Source of the DNA: Urechis unicinctus
Taxonomy: Eukaryota; Annelida; Polychaeta; Xenopneusta; Urechidae
Reading direction: 5' to 3'
NCBI GenBank assembly: GCA_034190875.2
Contig: CM067349.1
Coordinates: forward strand, 25,621,142 to 25,685,141
Length of the DNA stretch: 64,000 nucleotides
Shown here: piece by piece, positions 34,801 through 51,702 of the stretch
Numbering within the stretch: position 1 is the stretch's first letter
Layout of the letters: each line of letters opens with the position of its first letter
Position numbers and translations under genes: made by a program
Notes under the pieces: generated by a model
Told to the model about the DNA's origin: nothing
Databases searched by the model: none
Seen by the model: only the letters and a program-made list of their open reading frames with translations

Positions 34801-37800
34801 AACATACGTGACCTTTATCAATTGACTTATACCCGGAGAAGCTACATAACCAAGTAATTCCCCAATTGCTGTACATTCGTTATGTCATTAACTTCATACG
34901 TTACACAGCAGCCTCCAGTAGATACAAGGTCATTCCTCTTTTCCTCCTTGACCTTGATTATATCACCAAGGTTTTGGGGGGGTAATCGACAGACTACCCA
35001 TATTTAGGACAGTTATTTGACACCATTCCCTATAACTACGCAGTGCTTCGAACACACCTGAGGTATTTGGGCCAAGGATACTGTCTACCCAGATCCGCCT
35101 CCACCTGAGTCCTGGACGCTTCATCAGCGTAATGTTTGAGGTGGATATGATGATTACAAGTGATGCCGTCTGCAGTATCAACTGTCAGCAGAAGCCAAGT
35201 TTTCACAAGGTTGCAATTCGTTAGCCCGAAATTAACATCATGTGTACGCTTGGCAGAAAGCGCCACGCATACCTGGATTAGGTCGAAGATTTCAAAGCAG
35301 CCCCCTAGCGAGAACAGGTGTCAAGTAATTCAATACTTATGTCAACCTTGCGCCATCTCAAGGGCAGACAGATGATATGGTTTTTTGCGACCAACCCGCG
35401 TTTTATAAAAGGAACATTGGTTAAGCATGGTATATTTAAGTTAACGGCTGTATTTCCTTGTCAGCTGTTGGCGCTCATCATTCAATTGCAGCTTCACAAG
35501 TGGCAATGCATCAAGTTAAATGGTATCGAATTATAGTAACTTTTTTTGGTTAGTTCAATCCACGTGATATTTGGTTAGGCATCGCAACGGTCTGTATAGG
35601 CCTGGTTTGCCTCGCCTGCTGTGTAACATGAAGCAAAGACACGTAGCTTACCTGACAAACAACTGCCAGGGGAGACTGTTCAACGTCTATTGAGGTTTCA
35701 TTAAAGGTTTTGTGCAGCTGCCTAGAAAACACATTTAGGAACTTCTTAACTTCAACGGATTATTGTTATGGGCGGCAATCGCCTTAAAAACCAAACCATT
35801 ATCGAAAGGAAAAAATGTGTGTTCACTAATCAATGTAGACCAGAGTCGTCTATGCATTTTTTTCCTGTTTTTATCTAGCAGTTTTCCAGCCGTTGTGTAG
35901 GTGCTATCTAGCTGTTGTCAAGCTGCTATTTTATGTGTAGCCGTTATCTAGTTTGTTTGTGGCCATGTTGAATCATGCCCCGTGTTCAACCATCACACCA
36001 GATATGTAGACTGTTTTTCGTCACCCTGTCCGGTTCTGTACGATGTATTATCGTCCACCTAACTAACCCTGTAAGTCATCGCAATACACAAGAGAGAGGA
36101 CGAGGGGTGTAGTAAGTCGCTGTGCCAACGTGTGGCTTATTTCGCCGAGGAAACTGCTGCTTGAGCCAGATTCATTCGACCTTCAGTGGATTTGCAAAGG
36201 GCACGAGGTTGTTTATGCGATCATTGCAGATGGATGTATGATGCAAATAAGATATATACACATTAAGCTGTATCTGATGGCTGGATGTTGCTCTGAATCG
36301 GTGGCAGGGTTGTCAAATGTGTAGCTTTTGGTTTATGTAATGTCTAGACAACTTTGGAAGGATGATCCTGCAACTCGCATGAATCATAACGTATACATCA
36401 TGTCCAGTTCACGTGATCTGTACTGATAAATTAACGGGACCACTGTTGAGAACGCGCACTTGTAATCATACCCATAGCTAATGGCCGATCTGTGCATATG
36501 AATTGTATATCTGAGTTTGTGAAATAAAAATAACATACAGGTCCGAGTAAATGCTCTTTTTTCTGCGGATACATCTTTGTTTCATAAGGCTTGATGTTAA
36601 GTTGAAATAAAACTATCTTTGTAATCAAGAGGATATAAGAGTAGCGTCCTGAACCATGGTCTACTTACACTCTCTTACATGGTATGGCCTTTGTGTATTC
36701 AAAGATGAGCGCAACAATAATTTACCCCAAGACCAACTCGCCTTTGTTCTGGGCCGGTCCAGAAAGTCCTCCATAAGCCCACTCAGCGCGGCCTTATTGC
36801 CCGCGCTGCCAGGTGCTGGCCGGTGCAGACTGGGGCTGGGGTGGCAGGTTGATTGATGGTATCCAGGCAGACCATGGAGGCGGGTGATTTGTAGGCTGCT
36901 CTCGCCAAGGCGCCCTGAGGTGATGGAGTAGTGCTGGAAAGTTGTGACCTATATTTCCCGGCTTCCCAGAAGGTGTTTGTGTCGATGAGTTTTTACGGAT
37001 CGACTTGGTTTTGGGTTTGCTTCGCGGGTTCCATACAATACTGTGATGAGTGATTGTTTGCTGACAGCGGTATTGTGGGGTATTATGCTTTTTAAATGTA
37101 TCTTTATTGCCATAGAAGTGCCATGCCATATCATAAATGAATTTCGTTTCTCGTTACAAACTTGTTTTATGATTTGAAATGCACGAAACGAAACATACCT
37201 CCCCTACAGTCAATATGCCTTGAAGAAATTCACAGTTGCTTTTTACTCAACATCCTTCGTTTACAATCGCAATTGTTCAATCCCTATCTTGTTCACCACC
37301 AAATCTCAATGTTAATATGGACCTTATGTTTGTGTATCGTAGGTCGTAGATTGAAGTCACGTTCGGAATGACGTCATCAAAACGAATCATTTTCTTCAGC
37401 GCTGCCCCATTATCTCATAGATTTCGTTGACACTGCATTTACATGTAAATACGCCCCGTTTCGATTTGCATTGCTTATGCATCCTGTTTGAACATTTTTA
37501 TTTCCCTGTTGCGTAAGTGAACTGGGAGGTGTAACGACATACTGGGGAAGAAACAGTGAAGGGATCCAAGTTATAGAATTGAAAAAAGTGGATCGTGATG
37601 GTATTGCAACTACTGTGTACTTATGCGTGGTTTTGTAATGGTGATTGCCGTTTGCCAATATTATATAGCGTATTACACAGAGTTGTGGTGATTTTCAGTT
37701 TGGTTTGGTGAACTTATCTATTGTTTGAACACATATAAGGTTTGTATGCTTCCAATCCACACTCTCTTGGTGATGTCCTGGTAACGATACTTTATGATCT

Positions 37801-39380
37801 CGGCGTCTCTGTGTTACTCTCCGCTTACAATACTATCACATTGTCGTTTGAATAATCATCACAACGTTCATCGTCATCATAATGTATGTATCCGTTTCTA
37901 TAATGTTTCTTATCCATTACCTTATTGACCTATCAACCTTCCAGCAGGGATATAAAAAGATAGATAACTGTAATTAAATGACTCCGGATCGATCCAACAT
38001 TCAATTTGATTTACCTGTAGGTAGCATATTAGCATTGTTTGGCTAAGAATTCGATCATCAAAGATCTATGGCATTATATGAACTATTTATTTTGATCTAA
38101 TGCACACAACGTGAGACTTATATGATGGTAGAGTCATATAAAGAGAACTTATAACCCTGTTAGAAACACTCGGTCCAATTAAACGTTAGTTCTCTCCCAT
38201 TTTGTACATATTGCCAGACGTCCTCCCGACCCTATGTTTCTGTTGTGTATCTGGTTGGAAGTGACAGCTTTCTCCTGTTGGTGGAGTTAAAAGCAGATTT
38301 GCTGCACCCTTGGGTGTTATCTGTATTCCCATTTTGAAATAAAATCTGTTCAAACACTTTTTAAAGTTTGTTTTTCCATATTCTTCTTTGTCATATGAGA
38401 CGCCATGGGACCTCGTGTTATTTTTTTATTGCATTATGATATACTGGATACGCGTGTTTGATTTATCAAAGCAATTTACAGGGAGATGATTAAAACAAAT
38501 GCAGAACAGCCATGGCACAGTAACATTGAATGTAATCTTACGTTTATATGAAAAGGAATGAAATCTGAATGGATAAAAGCCAATACATAACAATAGATAG
38601 AAGAAGAAAAACAATGAAGTAACAAGCCAAGGCACGGGAGAGATTCAGAGACAATGGTCATGAGATGAAACAAATGTAACAGAGGTCAACCGAAGAGCGT
38701 TATGTATTCAATAAAGCTTGTGAGAGCACAAGACGAGCTTCATCCGGGACATAAAGCGTAATGGCCATGTGACACAACACGTGCAACTTGTACGAGAACA
38801 AACGCAACAGAACTGTAGCAGGAGGAGAAGCAAAAGCCACATATCATCATTGCAAATATATAATATGATTTGTTCCCCAGTATAAATGCCTTCTCTTGAT
38901 AAAAGGCGCCATAGACGAGCCAGTAGGAGTCAGTGACAAAAAGAAGTCTATCTTCGATACAGTTCAGAGCACCCATTCAATCAGAAGAGGTCACTGAATA
39001 CATTCATATGTCGACCAATGGAAGTCACAGCTTCCACCAGCAGAGATCACATTGGCAACCTTTTGTTCGATAGGAATGACATTAATGGTTCAAAATTAAA
39101 TCACACTTGAGAAAATTTCATCATGGGAATGGGTGCATGTGCATACGAAATCTAATGGTCTTACTCTGAACAAATCCCAAACCACTTGAGTGACAGTCTC
39201 CGCAAAGCTACATGTTACATGACAGCCCTAGTGAGTTTACCTGTCATTTTAATCAAGCTTTTTAAGCCTTTAGTTTTTGCCCCATCCTAATCTAATAACA
39301 TACATTGTTATCTAATAGGCTATATACCTGCATGCAGTCATGTTGTACTAATCCACGCGGGGTCTTGTACTTCCACTTAG
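31820..39380. other. 7.5 kb without a recognised gene
   Basis: No frame with domain signal or splice context. Notable only: a consensus-like TATATAAG at 33953-33960 followed by TCACTGAG, an orphan core-promoter candidate; a G-rich run at 33487-33506; and a minus frame at 36794-37129 (111 aa, Pro/Gln-rich end) without other support. Confidence 0.35.
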
Positions 39381-39382
39381 TC

Positions 39383-40893
39383 TCAGTAAGGCTTGTAAGC
39401 AGAATTGATATAGACGTCAGCGTTCTCAAAATATGATTTCTTTCTGCTCGATTCAATTGCCAGATGAAGGAAGGAGGCGAACGCCATGACTCCCTGGCCG
39501 ATGGCACCAGCCACCACGAGCCAAAAAGGAGGCAGTTTCTCTGAGTTCTTATGGGTGAAATCGTACAGGGTCTTGTGGAAGACTACTACAGTGGCGACGG
39601 CCAGCAGACCTGAACACACCGGGTATAGGGGGTCAACGGAGTTGATCGAGAGACTGTCGGTGACACATGAAATGGGAGAGATTATTTCAAATATATATTG
39701 CGCGGTACGAATTGAACTCCGATAGCAAGACGTCACGAAGATAATTGTGTGACTCACTTGAGATGAGGGTTAGTGCTGCTGTGAGCAAGCCCACTGCACA
39801 GCGAGATGAACTCTTGTTTCGACTTAATACCCAGGCTATGAGCGTGAGTGATGCAAGGAGAGACACACCAAGACACGCCGCCATCAGACCCATAATAACA
39901 CGGGCATAAAGCTGATCTGTACACAAACACAACCCATTACACAGTGTATATATGAAGCAGGTGTGCTGGAGCGGAGGGGTATGTAAACAACCGTAGACTG
40001 CATGTGGCATGTGATCGTTCACAGTCCTTCATTTGGGACAATCTTTGGTGTTGTATGATCTAGTTGAGCGCCTGCATATAGCAAGCATTAGAGTCAATGT
40101 ATGCAACATACCTTCACATAGCATCGACGTCAGATAATTGTGTCATAAGGCTATCCCTGCGTGGAGGACGCATATCACATAGACCATTCATTGCATTTGC
40201 ATTGTCAACGATCGGAGGGAAATCCAGGGATAAAATCTCGACATACTGCATGGCAAGAGAAAACATACCCCGCTGTACAAAACGAAGCCCCCAAAAAACC
40301 CGTCGTACAGATTGAAACTGAAAAACAAACCCTGTCGTACAAGTATGAGGCCCAAAAAAAACCAACGTACAAGTCGAGAGGCCCAAAAAACATACCCCGT
40401 CGCGCGGCACATGTATACTTCCTCTATACACGTAAGTGACACCCCCCCCCCCCCCCCCCCCGAGGTTGTCTCCCTGTAGTTTTACCGGCATTTGTGTATA
40501 AGAGCGTTAATTCATAAAAGATATTGCGCTGCGATACTCGATGGTACACCACACCCGCTAAAAATGTCGAATACGACGAAGAACTCGTGTGGGACCAATC
40601 GATCCAAACAAGCCCTTACCAACAGTAAAAGCCTCTATCATCCACGACACTTATCTGACGTGACATGCCTCACCTTTGTTGTCCCGGTGGCCGTGTGCCG
40701 CGTTTCTGTAGGCACATTGTTCCACGGCATTAGGTCCGGGTTCAAACCAACAGGTGCGCCAGGGATTTCCGGCAATGAAGGAACCGGACAATTGATTGTA
40801 CTCCTCCCGATACCACTCAGGTAATGCTGCTCCGATGATGATACAACTTGTTCCCGCTGAGAAGAGACAGGCCAGAAACGTCAAGGCAGCCAT
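39383..40893 (-). CDS. claudin/PMP22-like four-TM protein
   Basis: Three coding exons on the minus strand, all phase-1 junctions: 40893-40674 (ATG in CACAATGG, donor GTGAGG), 39916-39758 (acceptor TGTACAG, donor GTGAGT) and 39609-39383 (acceptor GTGTTCAG, stop TGA). Together they encode 201 aa, normal for the family. TM1 is ALTFLACLFSAGTSCIII; the first extracellular loop has a W, then NPWRTC and a second C 12 residues on, a variant of the claudin W..GLW..C..C pattern with GLW replaced by NPW. TM2 is AACLGVSLLASLTLIAWVL; TM3 spans the exon 2/3 junction; TM4 is LVVAGAIGQGVMAFASFL. The C-terminus (YINSAYKPY) is short. Claudin/PMP22/EMP proteins organise junctions and membranes; the exact subfamily is uncertain. 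Confidence 0.8.
40175..40400 (-). repeat. dispersed repeat with tandem TGTACGACGGG units, copy 2
   Basis: Inverted relative to copy 1 at 13415. On the minus strand it shows four to five TTGTACGACGGGTTTTTTGG-like units, then the same single-copy block (CAGTATGTCGAGATTTT...). It lies in the first intron of the claudin-like gene. A poly-C run of about 22 bases (40441-40462) abuts it; copy 1 also has a poly-C run at its far side (13936-13947). Confidence 0.6.
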
Positions 40894-40894
40894 T

Positions 40895-41733
40895 GTGATG
40901 TGGGTCAGATAGTCAAATGAGTTTATGTTTCTATAAGAGCACGAACTTCTGTCTTCGTTTTGCCAATTGATGCGACGCGCGACCTCTCCGAGTCGACTGT
41001 GAGACCCGCACGCCTGTTGCGAACACTTCGTCACGCGTGACTTGGTGGATGTTAAAGCCGCCCGTTGTCGACGTCAGAAAGAAAAAATACCTAGTCACCC
41101 CGACCATGAGTGATGACGTTTATCCATCCGCGCAAAAGGCGAGCGACAAAAATTATCTACAAGTGGATGTGTACATGTAATTGGACATAAGACAACAATT
41201 GATATCTTCGTTAGTTTATTTTCGACTTTCTGATATTTCGTAGAAAACTGCTTCAATAGAAGTGTCTGTGTGGTGTTTGACCCACGTGATAGGCACGTCT
41301 CTATTAACCCAGCTGTCAAGAGGCCGACTGACGCTGGACGGGGTGAACGGTGAACGCTGGGGAAGATATCGGAATAATATTGACAAATGGTTTCTCATAA
41401 GCAACGAAGAATGACGAGAAAACTGGACTTCATTCAATCACCACCCCCAAATATTACTTATTCATGAGCAAAAAGAAAATATCGAATTTGTCGTCATTTG
41501 TTAAATCCATACACTGCAGTTAAACATTTTCCTTTCGATGACAATATTGTTTGAACTACCGATCTACGCACGAGGAAGCTCAACATTCTAAAACTATCGG
41601 AATGTTGTTGACGACAGTGTAGTAGTGGAAAGGGGCAGGTGAAGAGCCGGGTTAGTATATATGTATTGTTAGTCAATGAGAGCGGTTCCACACCACGTGA
41701 CATACCATGCATTATGAGGAAGCTGAAATATCG

Positions 41734-41735
<2 letters not shown>
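40895..41735. other. 5' flank of the claudin-like gene
   Basis: No coding frame recognised on either strand. Confidence 0.3.
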
Positions 41736-41738
<3 letters not shown>

Positions 41739-41813
<75 letters not shown>

Positions 41814-41867
41814 TATATATATATATATATATATATGAATATATCTATCTATATATGTATATATGTA

Positions 41868-41922
<55 letters not shown>

Positions 41923-42200
41923 GTATATAGTTATATAAATATATACATATATATATATATGTATATATATATATTTATATATATGCATATATATATCGTT
42001 TATATATATATATATCTAATATATGTATATATAAAACTATGTATATGTATATATCATTTATATATATAAATATATGGGTATATATATATATATAAAAATG
42101 TGTACATATATGTATATATATATGTTTGCGCGTATGTTTGTACGTGTGTGGGGTGGGGTATATATATATATGATATATATATATATATTATATATATTTA

Positions 42201-42234
<34 letters not shown>

Positions 42235-42256
42235 TCAACATATGTATATTTCAGGG

Positions 42257-42341
<85 letters not shown>

Positions 42342-42412
42342 GCGCGCGTGTGTGTGTGCGTGGATGTGTGTGTATGTGTGTCGGTGTGTGTATGTGTGTG
42401 TGTGTGTGTGTG
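41739..42412. repeat. large AT satellite ending in a GT microsatellite
   Basis: About 600 bases of (AT)n with ATAC, ATGT and AATA interruptions, followed by GT/CG-rich sequence at 42345-42412. Confidence 0.97.
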
Positions 42413-42514
42413 GAAGTGATCCTGCTGCAAGTTGGCACGATTGCATTTTATCCTCCCAAGTTGTGATTTTAACCTGCGTAATTTGCAACCTTTTCTAAAT
42501 AAAACGTTTCTGTA

Positions 42515-42800
42515 GCTCGGCATCTCTGTTGAGTAATAATAGTCACAATAATCCTTGAATACTTGAGCTATAAACTGCTGACCGCTATCCGATCTTATGG
42601 ACACTGGTAGCCCATGACGATTGAATATCTCATTATGACAACTGCTCACAGCTATTGTTTTCACTTACACACTGACCTCGTAGTACCTGCTGAAGCAATC
42701 AACTGTCACTAACAGCGATTTACCTGATACCAGTGACCCAAAAGGATCCATCGTCATGTGCAGCCTCAGTCCAGGAGGAAGTTCTGAGGATCTGATTGAC
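42515..42800 (-). pseudogene. broken Gypsy-type integrase core
   Basis: One minus frame carries the integrase order: SSELPPG, MDPFG, LLVTVDCFSRYYEV (first catalytic Asp region), an in-frame TAA near 42667, then FNRHGLPVSIRSDSGQQF (second catalytic Asp in SDSGQQF). The frame ends at the AT satellite before the catalytic Glu. The order and motifs are those of Ty3/Gypsy retrotransposon integrases. It is dead: stop codon, truncation at both ends. Confidence 0.8.
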
Positions 42801-42823
42801 TTATCCGTTCCTGGCTACCATAC

Positions 42824-43260
42824 CAAAGAGTTTATAGCTACGCTAAGAGGGTTCACTTCGAGTGGCTCCGTGGTGATCGCTTCCCTAATTATGATACACT
42901 GCAACCGTAAGGTGGCGCTACCATGACACAAACAAAAGCACATGGGAATACTTGATTGACGTCATTGCGATTGATGACAGCGGGAAAAATTGTCGTTTTG
43001 TAGAGCCGTTCCGCTACCATTACTGGTTGCTCAAATAGCGAAAATAATATGTACACATTTTTATTAAATATCAACTTGATAAATTGTCCGGTCTGGGTTA
43101 CACCTATCAAAAACAGGTCGCCTGTCACAGCTTCGGCGTTTAGTACCCTCGATCTTTCATGTCCGTGCTGTAGATAGTGGTTTTGGATAGTCAAAAACTG
43201 TCTGGAGCGAGGGCCTGGGGTAGACATTAACATTTGTTCGCTTGTCAGGGACATATGAAG
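42824..43260 (+). repeat. diverged MITE copy
   Basis: Starts with the same 24 bases as 43269-43292 (CAAAGAGTTTATAGC...) and shows scattered similarity to that element afterwards (GTGGTGAT, TACCATGACA, AACAAAAGCA). It begins close to the upstream edge of the integrase remnant. Confidence 0.45.
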
Positions 43261-43267
43261 GACTCGA

Positions 43268-43524
43268 GCAAAGAGTTTATAGCTACGCTAAGCTATGTGG
43301 TGATTATGAAATTACACGGAGTACACCCCCGTATCTAGGAGACGATACCATGACATCAACAAAAGCATCTGTTGTAGTGTTGATCCAACGTCTCGAGGCT
43401 CGGCGTCTGTTAAAGATATGGAATCATCTGATTGGTCGAGGCGACCACGGCTCCAAATTCAACAGGGTATTCCTAGGGCTGAAGGCTTGCTTGAGCGCTC
43501 TTTGCGAAGCTATAAATTCTTTGC
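43268..43524. mobile_element. MITE with about 25-bp terminal inverted repeats
   Basis: The left end GCAAAGAGTTTATAGCTACG and the right end, reverse-complemented, GCAAAGAATTTATAGCTTCG match at 18 of 20 positions. The 257-base element has no coding capacity. No clear target duplication was seen. Confidence 0.6.
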
Positions 43525-43529
43525 TTTGA

Positions 43530-44636
43530 CTGTAAGTCTTTGTTTTCAATTCACGAAACCAAAATGTCGCCCATAAGCTAATGCCAATACACGAGAAGGG
43601 ACAACTATCAATGGCCTACACCTATCAAACAAATAGACCGCTTTCGTTCTGTTCTCATTTGCATATCAAGTGCACAACTGCATATTCATGGTATGTTTTC
43701 ATTTTTATGTAGCATTGCCAGGTGGTATTCAAGGTTCATTGCACGCTGTGTTGTGACGATGACGGCCTCACGCTTGTAATTATATTACTGTAAACGAGCG
43801 TAGTTTGTCTAGCTGAATGCCACATGATTTGATCCATAGTGGTAAAGAAGCAGCGCATTTAAGAGGCTATTGCCTGGGTAGCACCGAAAGTGGATCCGAA
43901 ACCTAGACCCCCTAGTTGTTAACTGAGGACCTGACCCCTTGTATCCACCACTGATCCATTCAAAGTGACCTATGATAGACATTGATCAAGTGCATCTCTT
44001 CACTCGGAATTGATCTTTGTTCGTCCTGAAAAAATGTCATAACTCGGTACACTGTAAGTTTGATAATTCAGCCTGCCGATTTACAGCTAATTGCCAGCTA
44101 TGACATTCACATTGCTCCAGTTAAGGTTCCTGCGTGCCAGGCCCTTAAGCCTGACTTCAGAACTCCCCCGAGCGATCTAGAGCTGTATAATATATATAAA
44201 CATGAGTCAGGCGAATCCAAAAACTGCCGAACGCGCGAGAAGAATTAATTGACTGTTGTGCCTTTGACTGCGACAGCCCGTAAATGTTAATTAACAAAAA
44301 GTTAATACTGCCTGTCAGATATACTAAGCAGGGTCCATGGCACCGATAAAAAACAGAACTACAGATCTACATGGCCACAGTAGCAACACACCGCAGCGTA
44401 GCTCAAGCAACGGGAGGCAGTGTCTTAACTACAGCATCAATAGCGGTAACAACGGTGACAGCAACACAACTGCAGTATCAGTCGTGGTAGCAACGGTGAC
44501 AGCCACAAAACTGCAGCATCAGTAGCAGTAGCAAGAAGTCGGTATCATCTATGCGGAATCAGTGGCTTTCACGACGATTACAACATCAGCAACTTCATCA
44601 GCAGCAAGAGTATCACCCTAAGCAAAAGTTGCAGCA
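43530..44636. other. intergenic
   Basis: No supported exon. A CAG/CAA/AAC-rich imperfect trinucleotide tract lies at 44385-44640, directly before the first recognisable exon of the next gene. Confidence 0.35.
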
Positions 44637-44639
44637 TAA

Positions 44640-46942
44640 TGGAGAACAGCGCCTCGAGGTCGCCTCACTGATACTAGCTCCGCCTGGGTCGTTGTATTTG
44701 GGTCGTTTCTGGCAACATTTGCTCAGGGATGCAACGCCAGCGCCATGAGTGTACTCCTTAACCCCTTCCTTGTCTATTTCGACGCATCACAGAGCATGTT
44801 AGGTGTGCTGAGTGCAATACGAATGTTCATGTTTCAGGGCACAGGTCAGTAAATGTTTGAATTATTTAGCGAAGACATCGTTCTATATAAACTACTGCCA
44901 CAGTGCCTTCGGTATTTTCTGAACTGGACAAGTCATAAATTAATATCGCCAGTGACCAATTATGATGATTCATACATGAAATGATTCGATGATGCTCTTT
45001 CACGGAATTTGTAGAACTCAAAGTCAGTTGTAAATCCTTTTAGCAAGAATTATTAAATAGAAAATGCTCCCTTCGACGTAAACATGATAGAAGCAACAGA
45101 GACAAATCCCTACTTTGTGACCATTTCAACTAGCATTCACTTTCATTGGGATCCTGCATTTTGTCACTTATATATAATAAACTTTAACGAGGCTAGATGG
45201 AAAATCTAAACCGATAGAATACTTGCACCAAAGGAAGTCGTCTCACATATGATTTTTTTGGTCAGGCCTTGTGGGCGGTCCAATGGTACAGCGCTTTGGG
45301 CCCCGCCTTGTTGCCATGGCGGGAATCCTCTTGTGTACAGCAGGCACAATGATGGCTGCTTTCACCAACACTTTTTTGCAAGTCGTCATCACATTCTGTG
45401 TATTGGGAGGTAGGTTTTGACCAATATATTTCAGCTTTAATAAGGAGGTAGTTTATAAAGTGGTGAAAAGTATCACACGTATATGCATCACATTGACGAC
45501 ATATAGATCTAATTATATGCGCAAATGTATGAAAATGCTTTTCCAGTATCATTGCTTGCAGGTGGAGGTGCTGGACTCCTGTTCATTCCTTCTTCGGTAA
45601 TCGTTCATCAGTACCATATTAGGAATCGCGCGCTGGCCGCCAGTGTAGCCACTAATGGTGTGTGTCTGGCCTTCACTGTGTTCCCACCCGCACTGTGGGC
45701 TTCCCTGGACGCATTCGGCTTGCGAGGCTGTCTTATGATACTTAGTGCGGTCACTCTACAATGTTTAGTTGGGGTGGTCCTCTTCAAACCCAACCCTCCT
45801 CTTGCATCTGTAAGCAGTACGGGAAACCACACGGAGCACAATGCAACACAGCCACAGCCATCCAGAGACAAGCAACGTCACTGGTTGTGTTCCAGTTTGG
45901 TTGTTTTCAAACACGGTCTGTTTCTCCTATTCTCTGTGTCCATCTATCCCATGGAATGTGGCTTCTCCACCTTTTTGTACCTCTGCGTCCAGAGAGCCAT
46001 AGATAGGGGTATTGCACCTGTAGTGGCCTCTTTCATGCCCACGGCGTTCGGTATCGGCGCGTTCACTGGTCAATTGTTAAATGGCTTCCTTGCCAACCGT
46101 CGCCACAGCAACCAGATTTTACTCTACAGCTTATCCCTTATTTTCGGGGGTCTTGTGAATTCCACATCAGTCCTTTGTAGCAGCGTTGTGGGAGCGCATC
46201 TATCGTTTGCTGCGGCATTTGGACTGGCTTCCGGTGAGAATTTTTTGCACACATTAAAAACATGGCCTCCCACATAAATTAGGGTGTTTGATAACACTGA
46301 TAAGCAGCATTAATTGTATGTGTTTTATTGATGTTATGTATTGTGTTAATGAAGTATTAGTATCTGTGTTGAGATGTCCCACACACAGAGCATTGTCTTA
46401 AAGCTTGAATATATTTTCATGGCTGGTATCACGTCGCTAACCTGTTCTACACGGAAGATACATATATCAAATACACAACTGTATGATGTGACATTGTCAA
46501 TGATGATCCAATTCGTGTTTTATTACAGGTATGTACATGGGACTTTTGTCTACTGTGGTTGTCAAATTGGTTGGTGTAGACCTACTTCCCACAGCGATGA
46601 GCGCCACTCAGTTCTCCAGAGCACTCGCCTGGTTCACCACCCTCCCGATGACTGGTAATCAAATAGCTTTACGTCAGCATAGCTGGCGCGTGCAAACGAT
46701 GGTCTATTCAATTGGTTACAGTATGAGAGAACTCCTGTCACTATATAAAAGATCATGCAGTAAAACTGAGGGATTATCATATATACCTGTGTGTAGGTTG
46801 GTTGGTTGATGTGACGGGTGATTACACAGCGTCATACCTGGTGGGAGGGGCTCTACAGGTGACAAGTGGGCTCTTAGTGATCATCATCGTCATCAGCAAA
46901 CATCGAAATGACGTCAGAGCCAAAGATGTTGATGAGTCATGA
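44640..46942 (+). CDS. SLC16/monocarboxylate transporter-like, copy 1 (5' end uncertain)
   Basis: Five exons, all phase-1 junctions: 44640-44844 (donor GTCAGT), 45266-45409, 45562-46233, 46529-46654 and 46797-46942 (stop TGA). They encode about 430 aa of a major-facilitator transporter: AWVVVFGSFLATFAQG (TM1), GLVGGPMVQRFGPR (the RxGxR-like loop between TM2 and TM3), VIVHQYHIRNRALA, a hydrophilic central loop, then QRAIDRGIAPVVASFMPTAF and a C-terminal half ending AKDVDES. The SLC16 TM1 signature [DE]G[GS][WF][GA]W is degenerate here (DTSSAW). Substrate cannot be predicted. Oddity: the frame is blocked by TAA at 44637 and an ATG at 44639 is one base out of frame with TM1, so either an upstream exon splices in or the 5' end is frameshifted. 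The next in-frame Met would remove TM1. Confidence 0.75.
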
Positions 46943-47117
46943 TCGTCATTAGTGGAGTACTTAAAGGTGGTAAACTGGGACAATCTGTTGAACCTTGATA
47001 TGCTTCATTGTATTAATATTACGAATTACTGTATTGCTCTTGTGTTATGTATCTTACTGGTGATCGGTTGAATTCACCATTGATTAGCACGCTCTCAGGC
47101 GAATTAGGTCCGTGTCT

Positions 47118-47252
47118 ACGTACGTACGTACGTACATACGTACATACGTACATACGTACATACGTACATACATACATACATACATACATACATACATACA
47201 TACATACATACATACATACATACATACATACATACATACATACATACAATCG
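47118..47252 (+). repeat. (ACGT)/(ACAT)n tetranucleotide array
   Basis: ACGTACGTACGTACATACGT grading into pure (ACAT)n. Confidence 0.97.
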
Positions 47253-47500
47253 TATTTATCACCCATTGATGTATTTCGTATGTACGACTTTAGAGCCACA
47301 CCAAATATATTATACAGTTGGTGTTGTGCCAAGTAAACGTGGAAATCTCCAGTGGGAAGAGCGGATATGGAGATGTCTCTGTTCCCAGATCACATACGAC
47401 TAGGTCTGATCAATACACGAATGGAAACAATGAAGGGATGCGCTAGTTGATAATAATTGAAATTCAAGACAAATACATGCATACACATATAGCCACACGT

Positions 47501-47504
<4 letters not shown>

Positions 47505-47594
<90 letters not shown>

Positions 47595-47862
47595 TCATAC
47601 ATACTACGATTTACATGCATGAGCACGCACATTCATTCATACATACATACACACATACATACATTCATACATACACATATGTATATACATAAATACATAC
47701 ATACAAACATACATACAAACATACATACATGCATACACAAACATACATACTTGCATGCATGAATACATGCATATATACATACATACATATATGTATACAT
47801 ACATACATGCATACATACATGCATGCATGCATACATACATGCTTGCATGCATGCTGGCACGT

Positions 47863-47935
<73 letters not shown>
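47505..47935 (+). repeat. compound AT / ACAT / GCAC / CA microsatellite
   Basis: (AT)n at 47505-47593, imperfect (ACAT)n with GCAT variants to about 47860, (GCAC)n and then (CA)n to about 47930. It fills the gap between the convergent transporter copies. Confidence 0.97.
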
Positions 47936-47983
47936 TCCATCAAATCAAACAGAATGCGATAGCTTCATTTATTCGGTATTGAT

Positions 47984-51702
<3,719 letters not shown>

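Noticed and set aside
36794..37129. 111-aa minus-strand frame
   Set aside because: Low-complexity end and no recognisable motif; not enough evidence for a gene.
39610..39757. Coding extension between claudin-like exons 2 and 3
   Set aside because: It would insert polar residues into TM3, whereas the GTGTTCAG acceptor gives a continuous hydrophobic helix and correct phase.
41863..42664. Long frames of YIYIYI or HTHTHT through satellites
   Set aside because: Artefacts of AT, GT and ACAT dinucleotide/tetranucleotide repeats; same for frames near 21.3, 21.8, 47.1-47.9 and 51.1 kb.
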